Part shown: positions 18,019 to 26,104 of the stretch, piece by piece
How the letters are laid out: the number at the start of each line of letters is the position of its first letter
Numbering within the stretch: position 1 is the stretch's first letter
Source of the DNA: Pantoea piersonii
Lineage (GTDB): Bacteria > Pseudomonadota > Gammaproteobacteria > Enterobacterales > Enterobacteriaceae
Direction: 5' to 3'
NCBI RefSeq assembly: GCF_003612015.1
Contig: NZ_RARB01000001.1
Span: 806,001-870,000, forward strand
DNA length: 64,000 nucleotides
Translations under genes and position numbers: made by a program
Notes under the pieces: generated by a model
Told to the model about the DNA's origin: nothing
Databases searched by the model: none
What the model saw: the letters and a program-made list of their open reading frames with translations, nothing else

Positions 18019-20796
18019 ATGAATACTCGCACCCCGCTTTTAAATCCGCTGACTTTGCCGAACGGCGCGGTATTAAAAAATCGTCTGGTCATGGCACCGA
18101 TGACCACCTGTACAGGATTTTACGACGGCACCGTAACCAGCGAGCTGGTGGAGTACTATCGCGCACGCGCCGGTACGCTTGGCACGGTTATCGTCGAGTG
18201 CTGCTTCATCGACGCGAAAGGTCCCGCCTTTCCTGGCGCAATCGCCATCGACAACGACAATAAAATCGCCGGCCTCGCCCGCATCGCCGACGCGATCAAA
18301 TCCCAGGGATCAACGGCCATTCTGCAGATCTACCACGGCGGCCGTATGGTCGAACCTGAGCTGATCGGCGGTAAAACGCCGGTCGGCCCCAGCGCTATCG
18401 CCGCGCCGCGCGAAGGCGCGACCACGCCGCAGGCGCTGACCGCTGATGAAGTCGACGTGATGATCACGAAATTCGGCGACGCGGTGAACCGCGCCATCAA
18501 AGCGGGCTTCGATGGTGTCGAACTGCACGGCGCCAACACCTACCTGATTCAGCAGTTCTATTCCCCGAACTCCAACCAGCGCGACGACAAGTGGGGCGGC
18601 AGCCGCGAAAATCGCGCCCGTTTCCCGCTGGCGGTGCTGGATATCGCCCATAAGATGGCGGAGCGCATCGCACACAACACCTTTATTATCGGCTATCGCT
18701 TCTCGCCGGAAGAGATCGAAGTGCCTGGCATCCGCTTCGCCGATACGCTCTATCTGCTGGAGAAACTGGCGGAGCGCGGGCTTGACTATGTGCACTTCTC
18801 GGTTGGTCAGTTGCTGCGTCCCTCCATCGTTGACACGCAGGATCCCACGCCGCTGATCGACAAATTTATTGCGCAGCGCTCTGAGCGGCTGGCGAAGGTG
18901 CCGGTGATTGGCGTGGGCGGTGTGGTGAATAAAGCGGATGCGGAGAAGGGGCTGGAGCATGGCTACGACCTGGTGGCGATCGGTAAAGCCTGCATCGCCT
19001 ATCCGGACTGGGCGGATCGCGTCCTGAATAATGAGCATCTCGATCTCTATATCGACAGCACCCAGCGCGAAGCCCTGATGATCCCGGAGCCGCTGTGGCG
19101 CTTCTCGCTGGTGGACGCGATGATCCGCGAAGTCAGCGCGCCGGGCCGCAAATATAAGGCGGGCGTCTATCAGGAAAAAGTCGAGGCGGAAGCGCTGAAG
19201 CTGAAAATCAACGTCACGCTGGATACCGACCGTATCACTGACATTTCAATGGTGCCGGACGATACGCTGGACGTCGATTTCACCGAAACCTTTGAAAGCC
19301 TGCGTAACCGGATGCTGGTCGCCAACAGCCCGCACGTCGATGCCATTACCGGCGCGACTACCCAGAGCGAGGCGCTGAAAAAAGCGGTATCGCGCGCGCT
19401 TTCTACCTCCAGCAAAGAGTATGTGATTGAAGAGGGCGGCAACCCCGCCGCGCCGCAAAACTACGACGTCGTGGTCATCGGCAGCGGCGGCGCAGGCCTG
19501 GCGGCGGCCATCCAGGCGCATGACGAAGGGGCGCGGGTGGTGATTATCGAGAAAATGCCGACCATCGGCGGCAACACCATCAAAGCCTCGGTGGGCATGA
19601 ACGCGGCGGAAACCCGTTTCCAGGCGATGAAAGGCATCAAGGACAGCAAAGAGCTCTTCTATCAGGAGACGCTGAAAGGCGGCCAGAACAAAAACAATCC
19701 GGTGCTGCTGCGCGAGTTCGTCGAGCTGGCGCCGGAGGCGATCGACTGGCTGGCCGACCACGGCATTGAGCTGAACGATATCACCATCACCGGTGGGATG
19801 AGCATCGACCGTACGCACCGTCCTGCGGATCGCTCGGCGGTCGGCGGCTACCTGATCAGCGGCCTGGTGAAAAACATCAACAAGCGCAACATTGAAGTGC
19901 TGCTCGATACCTCGGTCGCGGAAATTCTCACTGAGAACGGCGCGGTCACCGGCGTGAAGGTGGTGGATGAGTACTACGACAGCCGCATCCTCTATGCGAA
20001 AAGCGTTATTGTCGCCACCGGCGGCTTTAGCGCCAACCGCGAGATGGTGGTGAAATACCGCCCGGAGCTGGATGGTTTCGTCACGACCAACCATAAAGGC
20101 GCTACCGGCAGCGGTATCGCTATGCTGCAGAAGCTGGGCGCGGATACCGTGGATATGGGCGAAATCCAGATCCATCCTACCGTCGAGCAGACCACCTCTT
20201 ATCTTATCTCCGAGTCGATTCGCGGCGGCGGCGCGATCCTGGTGTCGCAGGAGGGCAAACGCTTCTTTAACGAGATGGAGACGCGCGACAAAGTTTCCGC
20301 GCAGATTATCGCGCTGCCTGAGAAGAGCGCCTGGGTGGTTTTCGACGAGCAGGTGCGGGCGAACAACAAAGCGGCGGATGAGTATATCGCCAAGGGCTTT
20401 GTTATCAGCGCCCCAACCGTGGGCGAGCTGGCGGTGAAACTCAATATGGAGCACACCACGCTGGAAGAGACGCTGGCGCGCTACAACCAGTTCGTCGTGG
20501 ACCAGAAAGATGAGGATTTCGGCCGCACCACGGCGCTGCGTCATCCGCTTAATCAGGGACCTTTCTACGCTATTCGCGTGGCGCCAGGGGTGCATCACAC
20601 CATGGGCGGCGTGACCATTAATACCGATACCGCAGTGCTCGACAGCAATAAACAGCCGATCCGCGGCGCCTGGGCGGCGGGCGAAGTGGTCGGCGGCATC
20701 CACGGCGCCAACCGCATCGGCGGCAATGCCGTGGCGGATATCATTATCTTTGGTATCCTTGCCGGACGTAACGCGGCGGCCCTGGCGCGCAGCTAG
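18019..20796 (+). CDS. Soluble NADH:fumarate reductase (OYE + FMN-bind + FAD domains)
   Basis: A 925-residue cytoplasmic flavoprotein with three domains. Residues 1 to about 370 form an Old Yellow Enzyme-type barrel (NRLVMAPMTT, GFDGVELHGAN). Residues about 375-460 form an FMN_bind domain with the ApbE flavinylation motif DAITGATT at 441-448, predicting covalent FMN on Thr447. Residues about 480-925 form the fumarate reductase FAD domain (VVVIGSGGAGLAAAI, IGGNTIKAS, HHTMGGVTI, HGANRIGGNAVADI). The layout is that of the NADH:fumarate oxidoreductase characterised in Klebsiella. There is no signal peptide, so electrons should come from NADH and not from the quinone pool. apbE follows directly. 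Confidence 0.9.
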   Translation: MNTRTPLLNPLTLPNGAVLKNRLVMAPMTTCTGFYDGTVTSELVEYYRARAGTLGTVIVECCFIDAKGPAFPGAIAIDNDNKIAGLARIADAIKSQGSTAILQIYHGGRMVEPELIGGKTPVGPSAIAAPREGATTPQALTADEVDVMITKFGDAVNRAIKAGFDGVELHGANTYLIQQFYSPNSNQRDDKWGGSRENRARFPLAVLDIAHKMAERIAHNTFIIGYRFSPEEIEVPGIRFADTLYLLEKLAERGLDYVHFSVGQLLRPSIVDTQDPTPLIDKFIAQRSERLAKVPVIGVGGVVNKADAEKGLEHGYDLVAIGKACIAYPDWADRVLNNEHLDLYIDSTQREALMIPEPLWRFSLVDAMIREVSAPGRKYKAGVYQEKVEAEALKLKINVTLDTDRITDISMVPDDTLDVDFTETFESLRNRMLVANSPHVDAITGATTQSEALKKAVSRALSTSSKEYVIEEGGNPAAPQNYDVVVIGSGGAGLAAAIQAHDEGARVVIIEKMPTIGGNTIKASVGMNAAETRFQAMKGIKDSKELFYQETLKGGQNKNNPVLLREFVELAPEAIDWLADHGIELNDITITGGMSIDRTHRPADRSAVGGYLISGLVKNINKRNIEVLLDTSVAEILTENGAVTGVKVVDEYYDSRILYAKSVIVATGGFSANREMVVKYRPELDGFVTTNHKGATGSGIAMLQKLGADTVDMGEIQIHPTVEQTTSYLISESIRGGGAILVSQEGKRFFNEMETRDKVSAQIIALPEKSAWVVFDEQVRANNKAADEYIAKGFVISAPTVGELAVKLNMEHTTLEETLARYNQFVVDQKDEDFGRTTALRHPLNQGPFYAIRVAPGVHHTMGGVTINTDTAVLDSNKQPIRGAWAAGEVVGGIHGANRIGGNAVADIIIFGILAGRNAAALARS

Positions 20797-20797
20797 T

Positions 20798-20881
20798 CTG
20801 CGGCTGGTAGCCGGAAGAGAAGTACCCGGCGTGGCGCAGCGGGCGTGGAAGGATCGCCCGCTACGGCCTCGCCAGCCGCAG
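20798..20881 (+). other. Nested inverted repeats between fumarate reductase and apbE
   Basis: CTGCGGCTGG (20798-20807) pairs perfectly with CCAGCCGCAG (20872-20881), and inside this AGCGGGCG (20838-20845) pairs with CGCCCGCT (20855-20862). The transcript between the two genes would fold into a long structured arm without a U-tract. It may lower downstream translation or protect the reductase mRNA 3' end. Confidence 0.5.
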
Positions 20882-20906
20882 GTTCACTTTGACAGCCGAG
20901 GCGAGT

Positions 20907-21881
20907 ATGTCAGCCGACGAAGGCGTTTACGCCTATTCCGCAGTGCTAATGGGCTCGCCCATTCTGCTTAAACTCTTTGACGATAATGCCAGCCTCGCCG
21001 CCCAGGTTTTCCGCCTGATCCGCCATTATGAAAATATTCTCACGGTCAACCGCGCCCAGTCAGAGGTGATGGCGGTCAACCATGCGGCAGGCAAAGAGGC
21101 GATAAGCGTCAGCCGCGAGGTGTTCGAGCTGATCCAGTGCGCCCATCAGGTCAGCCTGCTGCCGGAAAGCCTGTTTAATTTCACTATCGGCCCGCTGGTC
21201 AAGCGCTGGAAGATCGGCTTTCAGGGCAACAGCGTGCCGCCGCGCTCGGAGCTGGAACAGCGGATGACGTTAACCGATCCGCGCCAGGTCGAGCTGGATC
21301 CCAGCCGGCTCAGCGTTTTCCTGCGCCAGCCAGGCATGGAGATCGATCTGGGCGCTATCGCCAAAGGCTATATCGCCGATCGGGTGCGCAGCTTTCTGCG
21401 CCAGCAGGGGGTGGAAAGGGCGCTTATCAATCTGGGTGGTAACGTGCAGACGCTCGGCGCGCCGCCGCAGACCCGCGGCTGGTCTGTGGGGCTGAAAACG
21501 CCATTTGGCAATGCCGAAGAGCTGACTGGCGTTATTGAGGTGGCGGGCAAATCAGTGGTGACTTCAGGGATCTACGAGCGCTACTTCGAGCGAGACGGGC
21601 GCTGCTATCACCATATTCTCGATGCGCGCAGCGGCTATCCGCTCGATAACGAGCTGCTGAGCGTTACGGTGATCTCCGACCGCTCGCTCGACGGCGATAT
21701 CTATACCACGCTGCTCTATGGGCTGGGCGTGGAGAAGAGCCTCCTGGCGCTGCGCGATACGCCCCATATTGAGGCGATATTCCTTACCCGCGACCATGAG
21801 GTGATCTGCTCCTCGTCGCGCCAGTTCAGGTTTCGCCTGCACGACCACAGCTACCGGCTGGTTACTGACAATACTGCCTGA
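20907..21881 (+). CDS. apbE: FAD:protein FMN transferase ApbE
   Basis: Flavin transferase that attaches FMN from FAD to a Ser/Thr of its target protein. Family motifs include NFTIGPLVKRWKIGF, DLGAIAKGYIADRV, INLGGNVQTLG, and the metal-binding Asp/Ser stretch DRSLDGDIYTTLLYGLG. There is no signal peptide or lipobox, so this is a cytoplasmic ApbE, matching a cytoplasmic target. The start is taken at ATG 20907 (behind GAGG); a TTG at 20889 is an in-frame alternative. Its natural substrate is almost certainly the adjacent reductase with its DAITGATT motif. The last 20 bases overlap dcuR on the opposite strand. Confidence 0.92.
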   Translation: MSADEGVYAYSAVLMGSPILLKLFDDNASLAAQVFRLIRHYENILTVNRAQSEVMAVNHAAGKEAISVSREVFELIQCAHQVSLLPESLFNFTIGPLVKRWKIGFQGNSVPPRSELEQRMTLTDPRQVELDPSRLSVFLRQPGMEIDLGAIAKGYIADRVRSFLRQQGVERALINLGGNVQTLGAPPQTRGWSVGLKTPFGNAEELTGVIEVAGKSVVTSGIYERYFERDGRCYHHILDARSGYPLDNELLSVTVISDRSLDGDIYTTLLYGLGVEKSLLALRDTPHIEAIFLTRDHEVICSSSRQFRFRLHDHSYRLVTDNTA

Positions 21882-22581
21882 GCAGCGAGTGATATTCCGG
21901 CTGCAGGCGGTAGCGATAGACCGGGCGGCCGGTCGCACCATAGTGAATGCTGGTAAAGAGGATATTGATCTGCGCCAGCCAGATAAGGTATTTGCGGCAG
22001 GAGACGCGTGAGATATTGACCTCCGCCGCCAGTTCGTCGGTCGAGAATTCGCTGCCGGGATGGGCGTCTATCCACTGACACAGGGTGCGCAGCGTCTGCG
22101 GCGTCAGCCCTTTCGGCAGCCGTTTGCTGTCGTTGCTGGTGGGGGGATTGCCGTGGATCAGCTGATCGACTTCAGCCTGCTGGTAGTAAAGATGGTTATC
22201 CATCAGCGATTTCTTTTGCCGCCAGTTGGTCAGGGCTTCTTCAAAGCGCGGGAACTGGAACGGCTTAATCAGGTAATCCACCACGCCGTAGTGCAGCGAG
22301 GTTTTGATGGTGGCAGCGTCAGCGGCGGATGAAATAATGATCACCTCGACAGGCTGTTTCGCCTCACGCAGCTCCGGCAGCAGATCCAGTCCGTTTTCAT
22401 GCTGCAGATAGATATCAAGCAGCACCAGATCCACGGCGGGCTCGCTGTGGAGGATCATCTCTTTCGCCTGCTGCAGCGTCGACGCCGTACCGACGCAGTG
22501 AAAGCCCGGCACCTGCCCGACGTAAACGCGATTCAGCTCAGCGACCATAGCATCATCATCGACCACTAACACATTGATCAT
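21862..22581 (-). CDS. dcuR: Response regulator DcuR
   Basis: Two-component regulator of 239 residues that activates C4-dicarboxylate and fumarate respiration genes. The receiver domain has VVDDDA and the phospho-acceptor Asp56 in LLDIYLQ; the C-terminal helix-turn-helix region includes STDELAAEVNISRVSCRKYLIWL. Sequence is very close to E. coli DcuR along its whole length. The ATG overlaps the dcuS stop (ATGA), so the pair is co-translated. Likely targets are the adjacent carrier, fumarase and reductase genes. Confidence 0.95.
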   Translation of the reverse strand: MINVLVVDDDAMVAELNRVYVGQVPGFHCVGTASTLQQAKEMILHSEPAVDLVLLDIYLQHENGLDLLPELREAKQPVEVIIISSAADAATIKTSLHYGVVDYLIKPFQFPRFEEALTNWRQKKSLMDNHLYYQQAEVDQLIHGNPPTSNDSKRLPKGLTPQTLRTLCQWIDAHPGSEFSTDELAAEVNISRVSCRKYLIWLAQINILFTSIHYGATGRPVYRYRLQPEYHSLLRQYCQ

Positions 22582-24191
22582 GCGGTTTTGTTGCCTCCAT
22601 CCCAGGGAAGTTGTACAAAAAATTGGGTAAACACGCCGGGTTCCGACTCAACGCTGACGCTGCCGCCAAGGCTTTCCGTCTGCTGCTTCAGCAGATAAAG
22701 CCCGACGCCGCGATCTTCGCCTTTCGTCGAGAAGCCTTTGTCAAAGATAGCATCCAGCTGATCGGTTGCGATGCCCGGCCCGTCATCGCTGACTTCACAC
22801 GCCAGCCAGCCGTTCTGATAGTGCAGCATCACGTGAATATCGCCGTTATTTTCCTCGCCGAGCGCATCAAGCGCGTTCTCGATAAGGTTGCCAAGCACGG
22901 TAATCAGCACGGCAATCTGCTGCTCGTTGCCGATATCCGGCAAAAAGCTGGCGTCGCTCAGCGTCAGACGATGGCCGCTGTCCGACGCGCGGTTGATTTT
23001 ACTCAGCAGGAAACCGGCGATCACCGGCGACTTAATTTTGTCGAGCAGCGAACCGATCTCGGTCTGGTAGTTGTTCGCCGTCTTTAAAATATAGGCTTCG
23101 ACCTGCGCATAGTTTTTCATATGCAGCAGGCCAAGAATGACATGCAGCTTATTCATAAATTCATGCGAGCGCTCACGCAGCGCGTCGACATAGTTTACCA
23201 TGCCGCTCAGGCGCTGCAGAAGCTGTGCGATTTCGGTTTTATCCCTGAAGGTGCAGACTGCGCCGATCAGTCGCTGCTGGCTGTAGACCGGCACGGTATT
23301 GCTCAACAGCACATGACCGTTGAGATTCAGCTCTTCGTCGCGCCGCGCGCGGCCGGTGCGCAGCGTCTCCTGCAGCTGCGTATGGATAACGCTGGCGTCG
23401 TCCATACTGCCGGCGCGGTTATCCGTCAGCAGCTTCTGCGCCGCCTCGTTGATCAGCGACACCTCCGCATGCGCATCCACCGCGATAACGCCCTCTTTGA
23501 CCGAGTGCAGAATCGCCTGGCGCTGTTCAAACAGCGACGAGATCTCCCAGGGTTCCAGACCAAAGAGTATGCGCTTCAGGGTTTTTACCAGCGCCAGCGT
23601 GCCCAGCGTGCCCGCCAGCGCGCCAATCAGGATGGTCCAGATAATGCTCCAGCGGCTCTGGTTGATCTGAACGCTGACCGCCTCCAGAGAGATGCCTATC
23701 GAGACCACGCCAATCTGCCGCTGCTGCGCGTCATAGACCGGCGTGAAGACGCGCAGCGCCTCCGCCAGCGAGCCGCGGTTGACCGAGACGTTCTCTTTAC
23801 CCTGCAGCGCAGGGTTAATATCGTCGCCGATAAAATGCTGGCCGATCAGCGCCGGATTAAGATGGGAGTAGCGAATGCCCTGCATATTGGTCACCACCAC
23901 GAACAGCAAATTATTGTGCTGCTGCGCCGCGCGGGCGATGGGCTGGATAATGCCGGCGTCCGGCGATGCGCGAAGCGCCTGCTGAATCGCCGGCACGTCC
24001 GCCAGCGTACGCGCAACGGCCAACGCCTTGTCTTCCAGCTGCTTTTGCGTGGCGTTGCCGATTTGAAAGAAGTAGAGCAGATGCACGCTCAGCAGTACGA
24101 AGGTCACGACCGCACCGATCATCAGCGTGACGAGCGTGCTCAGCTTCATATGTTTTTTGCGGGTCAGGTTGCCCTGCGGTGTGTCGCGCAT
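22578..24191 (-). CDS. dcuS: Sensor histidine kinase DcuS
   Basis: Membrane sensor of C4-dicarboxylates. An N-terminal transmembrane helix (near residues 20-42) precedes a periplasmic PASP domain with the ligand-binding RYSH and VNRGSLAEALRVF regions; a second helix (SIIWTILIGALAGTLGTLAL), a cytoplasmic PAS domain and the kinase core with RSHEFMNKLHV and a GGVGLYLLKQQ-type ATP lid follow (here RGVGLYLLKQQ). The ATG at 24191 behind AAGGACC gives 537 residues, near the 543 of E. coli DcuS. In E. coli this sensor works with DctA or DcuB; the DASS carrier here could be its partner. Confidence 0.94.
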   Translation of the reverse strand: MRDTPQGNLTRKKHMKLSTLVTLMIGAVVTFVLLSVHLLYFFQIGNATQKQLEDKALAVARTLADVPAIQQALRASPDAGIIQPIARAAQQHNNLLFVVVTNMQGIRYSHLNPALIGQHFIGDDINPALQGKENVSVNRGSLAEALRVFTPVYDAQQRQIGVVSIGISLEAVSVQINQSRWSIIWTILIGALAGTLGTLALVKTLKRILFGLEPWEISSLFEQRQAILHSVKEGVIAVDAHAEVSLINEAAQKLLTDNRAGSMDDASVIHTQLQETLRTGRARRDEELNLNGHVLLSNTVPVYSQQRLIGAVCTFRDKTEIAQLLQRLSGMVNYVDALRERSHEFMNKLHVILGLLHMKNYAQVEAYILKTANNYQTEIGSLLDKIKSPVIAGFLLSKINRASDSGHRLTLSDASFLPDIGNEQQIAVLITVLGNLIENALDALGEENNGDIHVMLHYQNGWLACEVSDDGPGIATDQLDAIFDKGFSTKGEDRGVGLYLLKQQTESLGGSVSVESEPGVFTQFFVQLPWDGGNKTA

Positions 24192-24545
24192 CGTCGGTCC
24201 TTTGTCGGAAAGCGGTGGGGTATTATCCCTTTCTCTGCGGCTTTGCAAAGGCTTTTATTCGGCGCGTAAAGCGGCCGGGCAGGGAGCGCAGGCTGGATTG
24301 TCACAGGTTGTGAACCTGGTGCAGCTAGCCATCTTAGTTACAGCATACTTAAAAGGATTTATCACATCAGCACGGCTCCGGAGCAAGTATCGTCTGGCAG
24401 GAAAGAATCGCGGATGGTCGCTCAGGGTTGCCCTTGCATATCCCAGCGCGCCGATCCCATCATGTCGTAAACATGGTGGTCGGCAAAGGCGGGGAACCTG
24501 GCTCGCGTAGCCGCTTCGGCCAGAGCAAAACAGTAATCTTTATTT
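24192..24545. other. Intergenic region upstream of dcuS, no gene recognised
   Basis: About 350 bases with host-like composition between the dcuS start and the left terminator copy. It must hold the dcuSR promoter. I see no convincing coding frame or RNA gene; an imperfect CCATCATGT / ACATGGTGG inverted repeat lies near 24460-24480. Confidence 0.4.
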
Positions 24546-24553
24546 CAGATAAA

Positions 24554-24581
24554 AAAATCCACGCGCGCTGGCGTGGATTTT
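24554..24581 (-). terminator. Terminator copy at the left edge of the island (ancestral ychF terminator)
   Basis: AAAATCCACGC and GCGTGGATTTT form an 11-bp stem with a six-base loop and A/T tracts on both sides, so it can end transcription in both directions. The same 11-bp stem recurs at 34146-34171 downstream of ychF. The left copy would be the original ychF terminator, displaced by island insertion. Confidence 0.65.
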
Positions 24582-24633
24582 AAGGCGTTATCGCGCCGCA
24601 GGAGAGGCGATAACCGCAGTAAATTAAAAAGGC

Positions 24634-24645
24634 TAGACGTTGAAC
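24634..24645. repeat. Left direct repeat, candidate attL core
   Basis: TAGACGTTGAAC matches TAGACGTTAAAC at 34231-34242 in 11 of 12 bases. The right copy is the end of ychF including its stop codon. Composition changes from GC-rich to AT-rich just to the right of this point, so it is a good candidate for the left boundary of the island. Confidence 0.55.
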
Positions 24646-24704
24646 CGCGACTCCAGTTATATGCTATTGATGTTTAAGTTTTATTTAAAAAGTTATCATT
24701 GTAA

Positions 24705-24723
24705 TACTCATTATTGTACTCAT
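24705..24723. repeat. Tandem TACTCAT repeats at the left island end (candidate integrase arm sites)
   Basis: TACTCAT occurs at 24705-24711 and again, as GTACTCAT, at 24716-24723, an 11-base period. The same motif, in the same orientation and followed by the same TTT, is repeated at the right end (34081-34100). Such pairs are what tyrosine integrases use as arm-type sites. Confidence 0.45.
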
Positions 24724-24740
24724 TTTGGAGTTGGCTTGCT

Positions 24741-24785
24741 TTCGTAATGCGAAGGTCGTAGATTCGACTCCTATTATCGGCACCA
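24741..24785 (+). repeat. 3' fragment of tRNA-Thr(CGU), attachment-site remnant
   Basis: The 45 bases run from the anticodon loop (TTCGTAA) through the variable and T arms to the CCA end and match the 3' half of enteric thrW as I remember it, with one change in the T-loop region (GTAGATTCGAC for GTAGGTTCGAC). The 5' half of a tRNA is absent, so this is not a functional gene. It lies 163 bases before a P4-type integrase, the usual att-to-int distance, so it looks like the att half of a thrW-type element. Confidence 0.75.
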
Positions 24786-24802
24786 TCTTAACTTCCATAA
24801 AT

Positions 24803-24879
24803 GTCCGTATTCATCCATAAATATTCTGATTTATAACGATTTTACTGCTTTTTAGTCCATCATCGTCCGTAACCATCCA
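24803..24879. repeat. Direct repeats between the tRNA fragment and the left integrase
   Basis: GTCCGTATTCATCCA (24803-24817) and GTCCGTAACCATCCA (24865-24879) match at 13 of 15 positions. Placed between the att remnant and the integrase start, they are candidate arm-type binding sites of that integrase and differ from the TACTCAT sites at the island ends. Confidence 0.4.
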
Positions 24880-24898
24880 GTAGAATCCGATACGGAAT

Positions 24899-24948
24899 GT
24901 GTATAGGATTGTGTATATGTTGCTGTTCGGTCTAGGATTCCTATACAC
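24899..24948. promoter_or_regulatory. Inverted repeat immediately upstream of the left integrase
   Basis: GTGTATAGGA (24899-24908) and TCCTATACAC (24939-24948) form a perfect 10-bp inverted repeat with 30 bases between them; the right arm abuts the integrase ATG. It probably brackets the integrase promoter and may serve autoregulation. Confidence 0.45.
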
Positions 24949-26101
24949 ATGCCTTTAAACGATATGCAGATTCGTCGCGCTAAGCCTGAAGATAAACCCT
25001 ATACGCTTGGGGACGGGCAAGGCTTGTCATTGCTTATAGAACCTGATGGAAGCAAGAGCTGGCGGTTCCGCTATCGCTATGCTGGCAAACCCAAAATGAT
25101 CTCGCTTGGGGTTTACCCAACGATCACTCTTGCTGATGCTCGTTCCCGTCGCGATGAAGCTCGAAAACTTGTGGCAGAAGGAAAGAACCCTAGTGAGGTT
25201 CGAAAAGAGCAAAAGTTGGCTCTGCAAACAGAGTCAGAGAACGCCTTCGAAAATATAGCCAGAGAATGGCATCAACTTAAATCTGCTAAATGGTCGGTGG
25301 GATATGCATCAGACATCATGGAAGCGTTTAATAACGACATTTTTCCTTATGTCGGAACAAGGCCAGTGGGAGAGATTAAACCGTTAGAGCTGCTGAACGT
25401 TCTGCGTAAAATTGAGAAACGTGGTGCGTTGGAGAAAATGCGAAAAGTTAGGCAGCGTTGCTCAGAAGTGTTTCGCTAAGCAATTGCAACAGGTAGGGCG
25501 GAGTACAATCCTGCGGCGGATCTCTCCAGCGCTCTCGAAGTACACCAATCCAATCATTTCCCGTACCCAAAAGCTGATGAGATACCTGATTTTGTGCGTG
25601 CCTTAGAGGGGTATACCGGGAGTAAGCTTGTCCAGATAGCCACGAAATTACTGATGATTACAGGCGTGAGGTGCGGCATTAGGGCAAGAATTTGATCAGG
25701 ATAACGCTATTTGGGAAATTCCTGCTGAAAGGATGAAAATGCGTAGATCACATCTTGTGCCATTATCAGCTCAAGCGTTAGATTTACTCATTGAGCTAAA
25801 GTCCATGTCAGGAAACTATCAGTTAGTTTTTCTTGGGCGTAACAATCCGAACAAGCCTATGAGTGAGGCTAGCATCAACCAGTTGATCAAGCGTATTGGA
25901 TATGGAGGAAAAGTGACTGGGCACGGATTTAGACACACGATGTCAACGATTTGGCATGAATATGGATTTGAGTCTACATGGATTGAAATGCAACTTGCTC
26001 ACAGCGATAAGAATAAAATTCGAGGTATTTATAATCATGCTGTTTACTATTCAAATCGCAAAGAAATGTTAAATTGGTACTCAGAAAAGATATTAGGATG
26101 A
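24949..26101 (+). pseudogene. P4-type tyrosine integrase, broken by a stop and a small deletion
   Basis: The first 176 codons encode the N-terminal arm-binding and core-binding domains (MPLNDMQIRRAKPEDK, GVYPTITLADARSRRDEARK). A TAA at 25477-25479 replaces the Tyr codon expected in the FRYAIATG motif; translation would continue in the same frame (IATGRAEYNPAADL) until about 25670, where the TGVR box is followed by a short deletion and frame change. From about 25697 the second frame encodes the rest, with HGFRHT and the catalytic Tyr region YNHAVYY intact. The gene is therefore inactive. Its last stop is only 3 bases before drt3a. Confidence 0.85.
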
Positions 26102-26104
26102 ATC

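Noticed and set aside
19246-20703. 485-codon minus-strand frame opposite the fumarate reductase
   Set aside because: Opposite a well-recognised flavoprotein with domain motifs throughout. The minus product has no recognisable domain and the composition of an antisense frame.
24741-24785. A functional tRNA-Thr gene
   Set aside because: Only the part from the anticodon loop to CCA is present; acceptor 5' strand, D arm and half the anticodon stem are missing.
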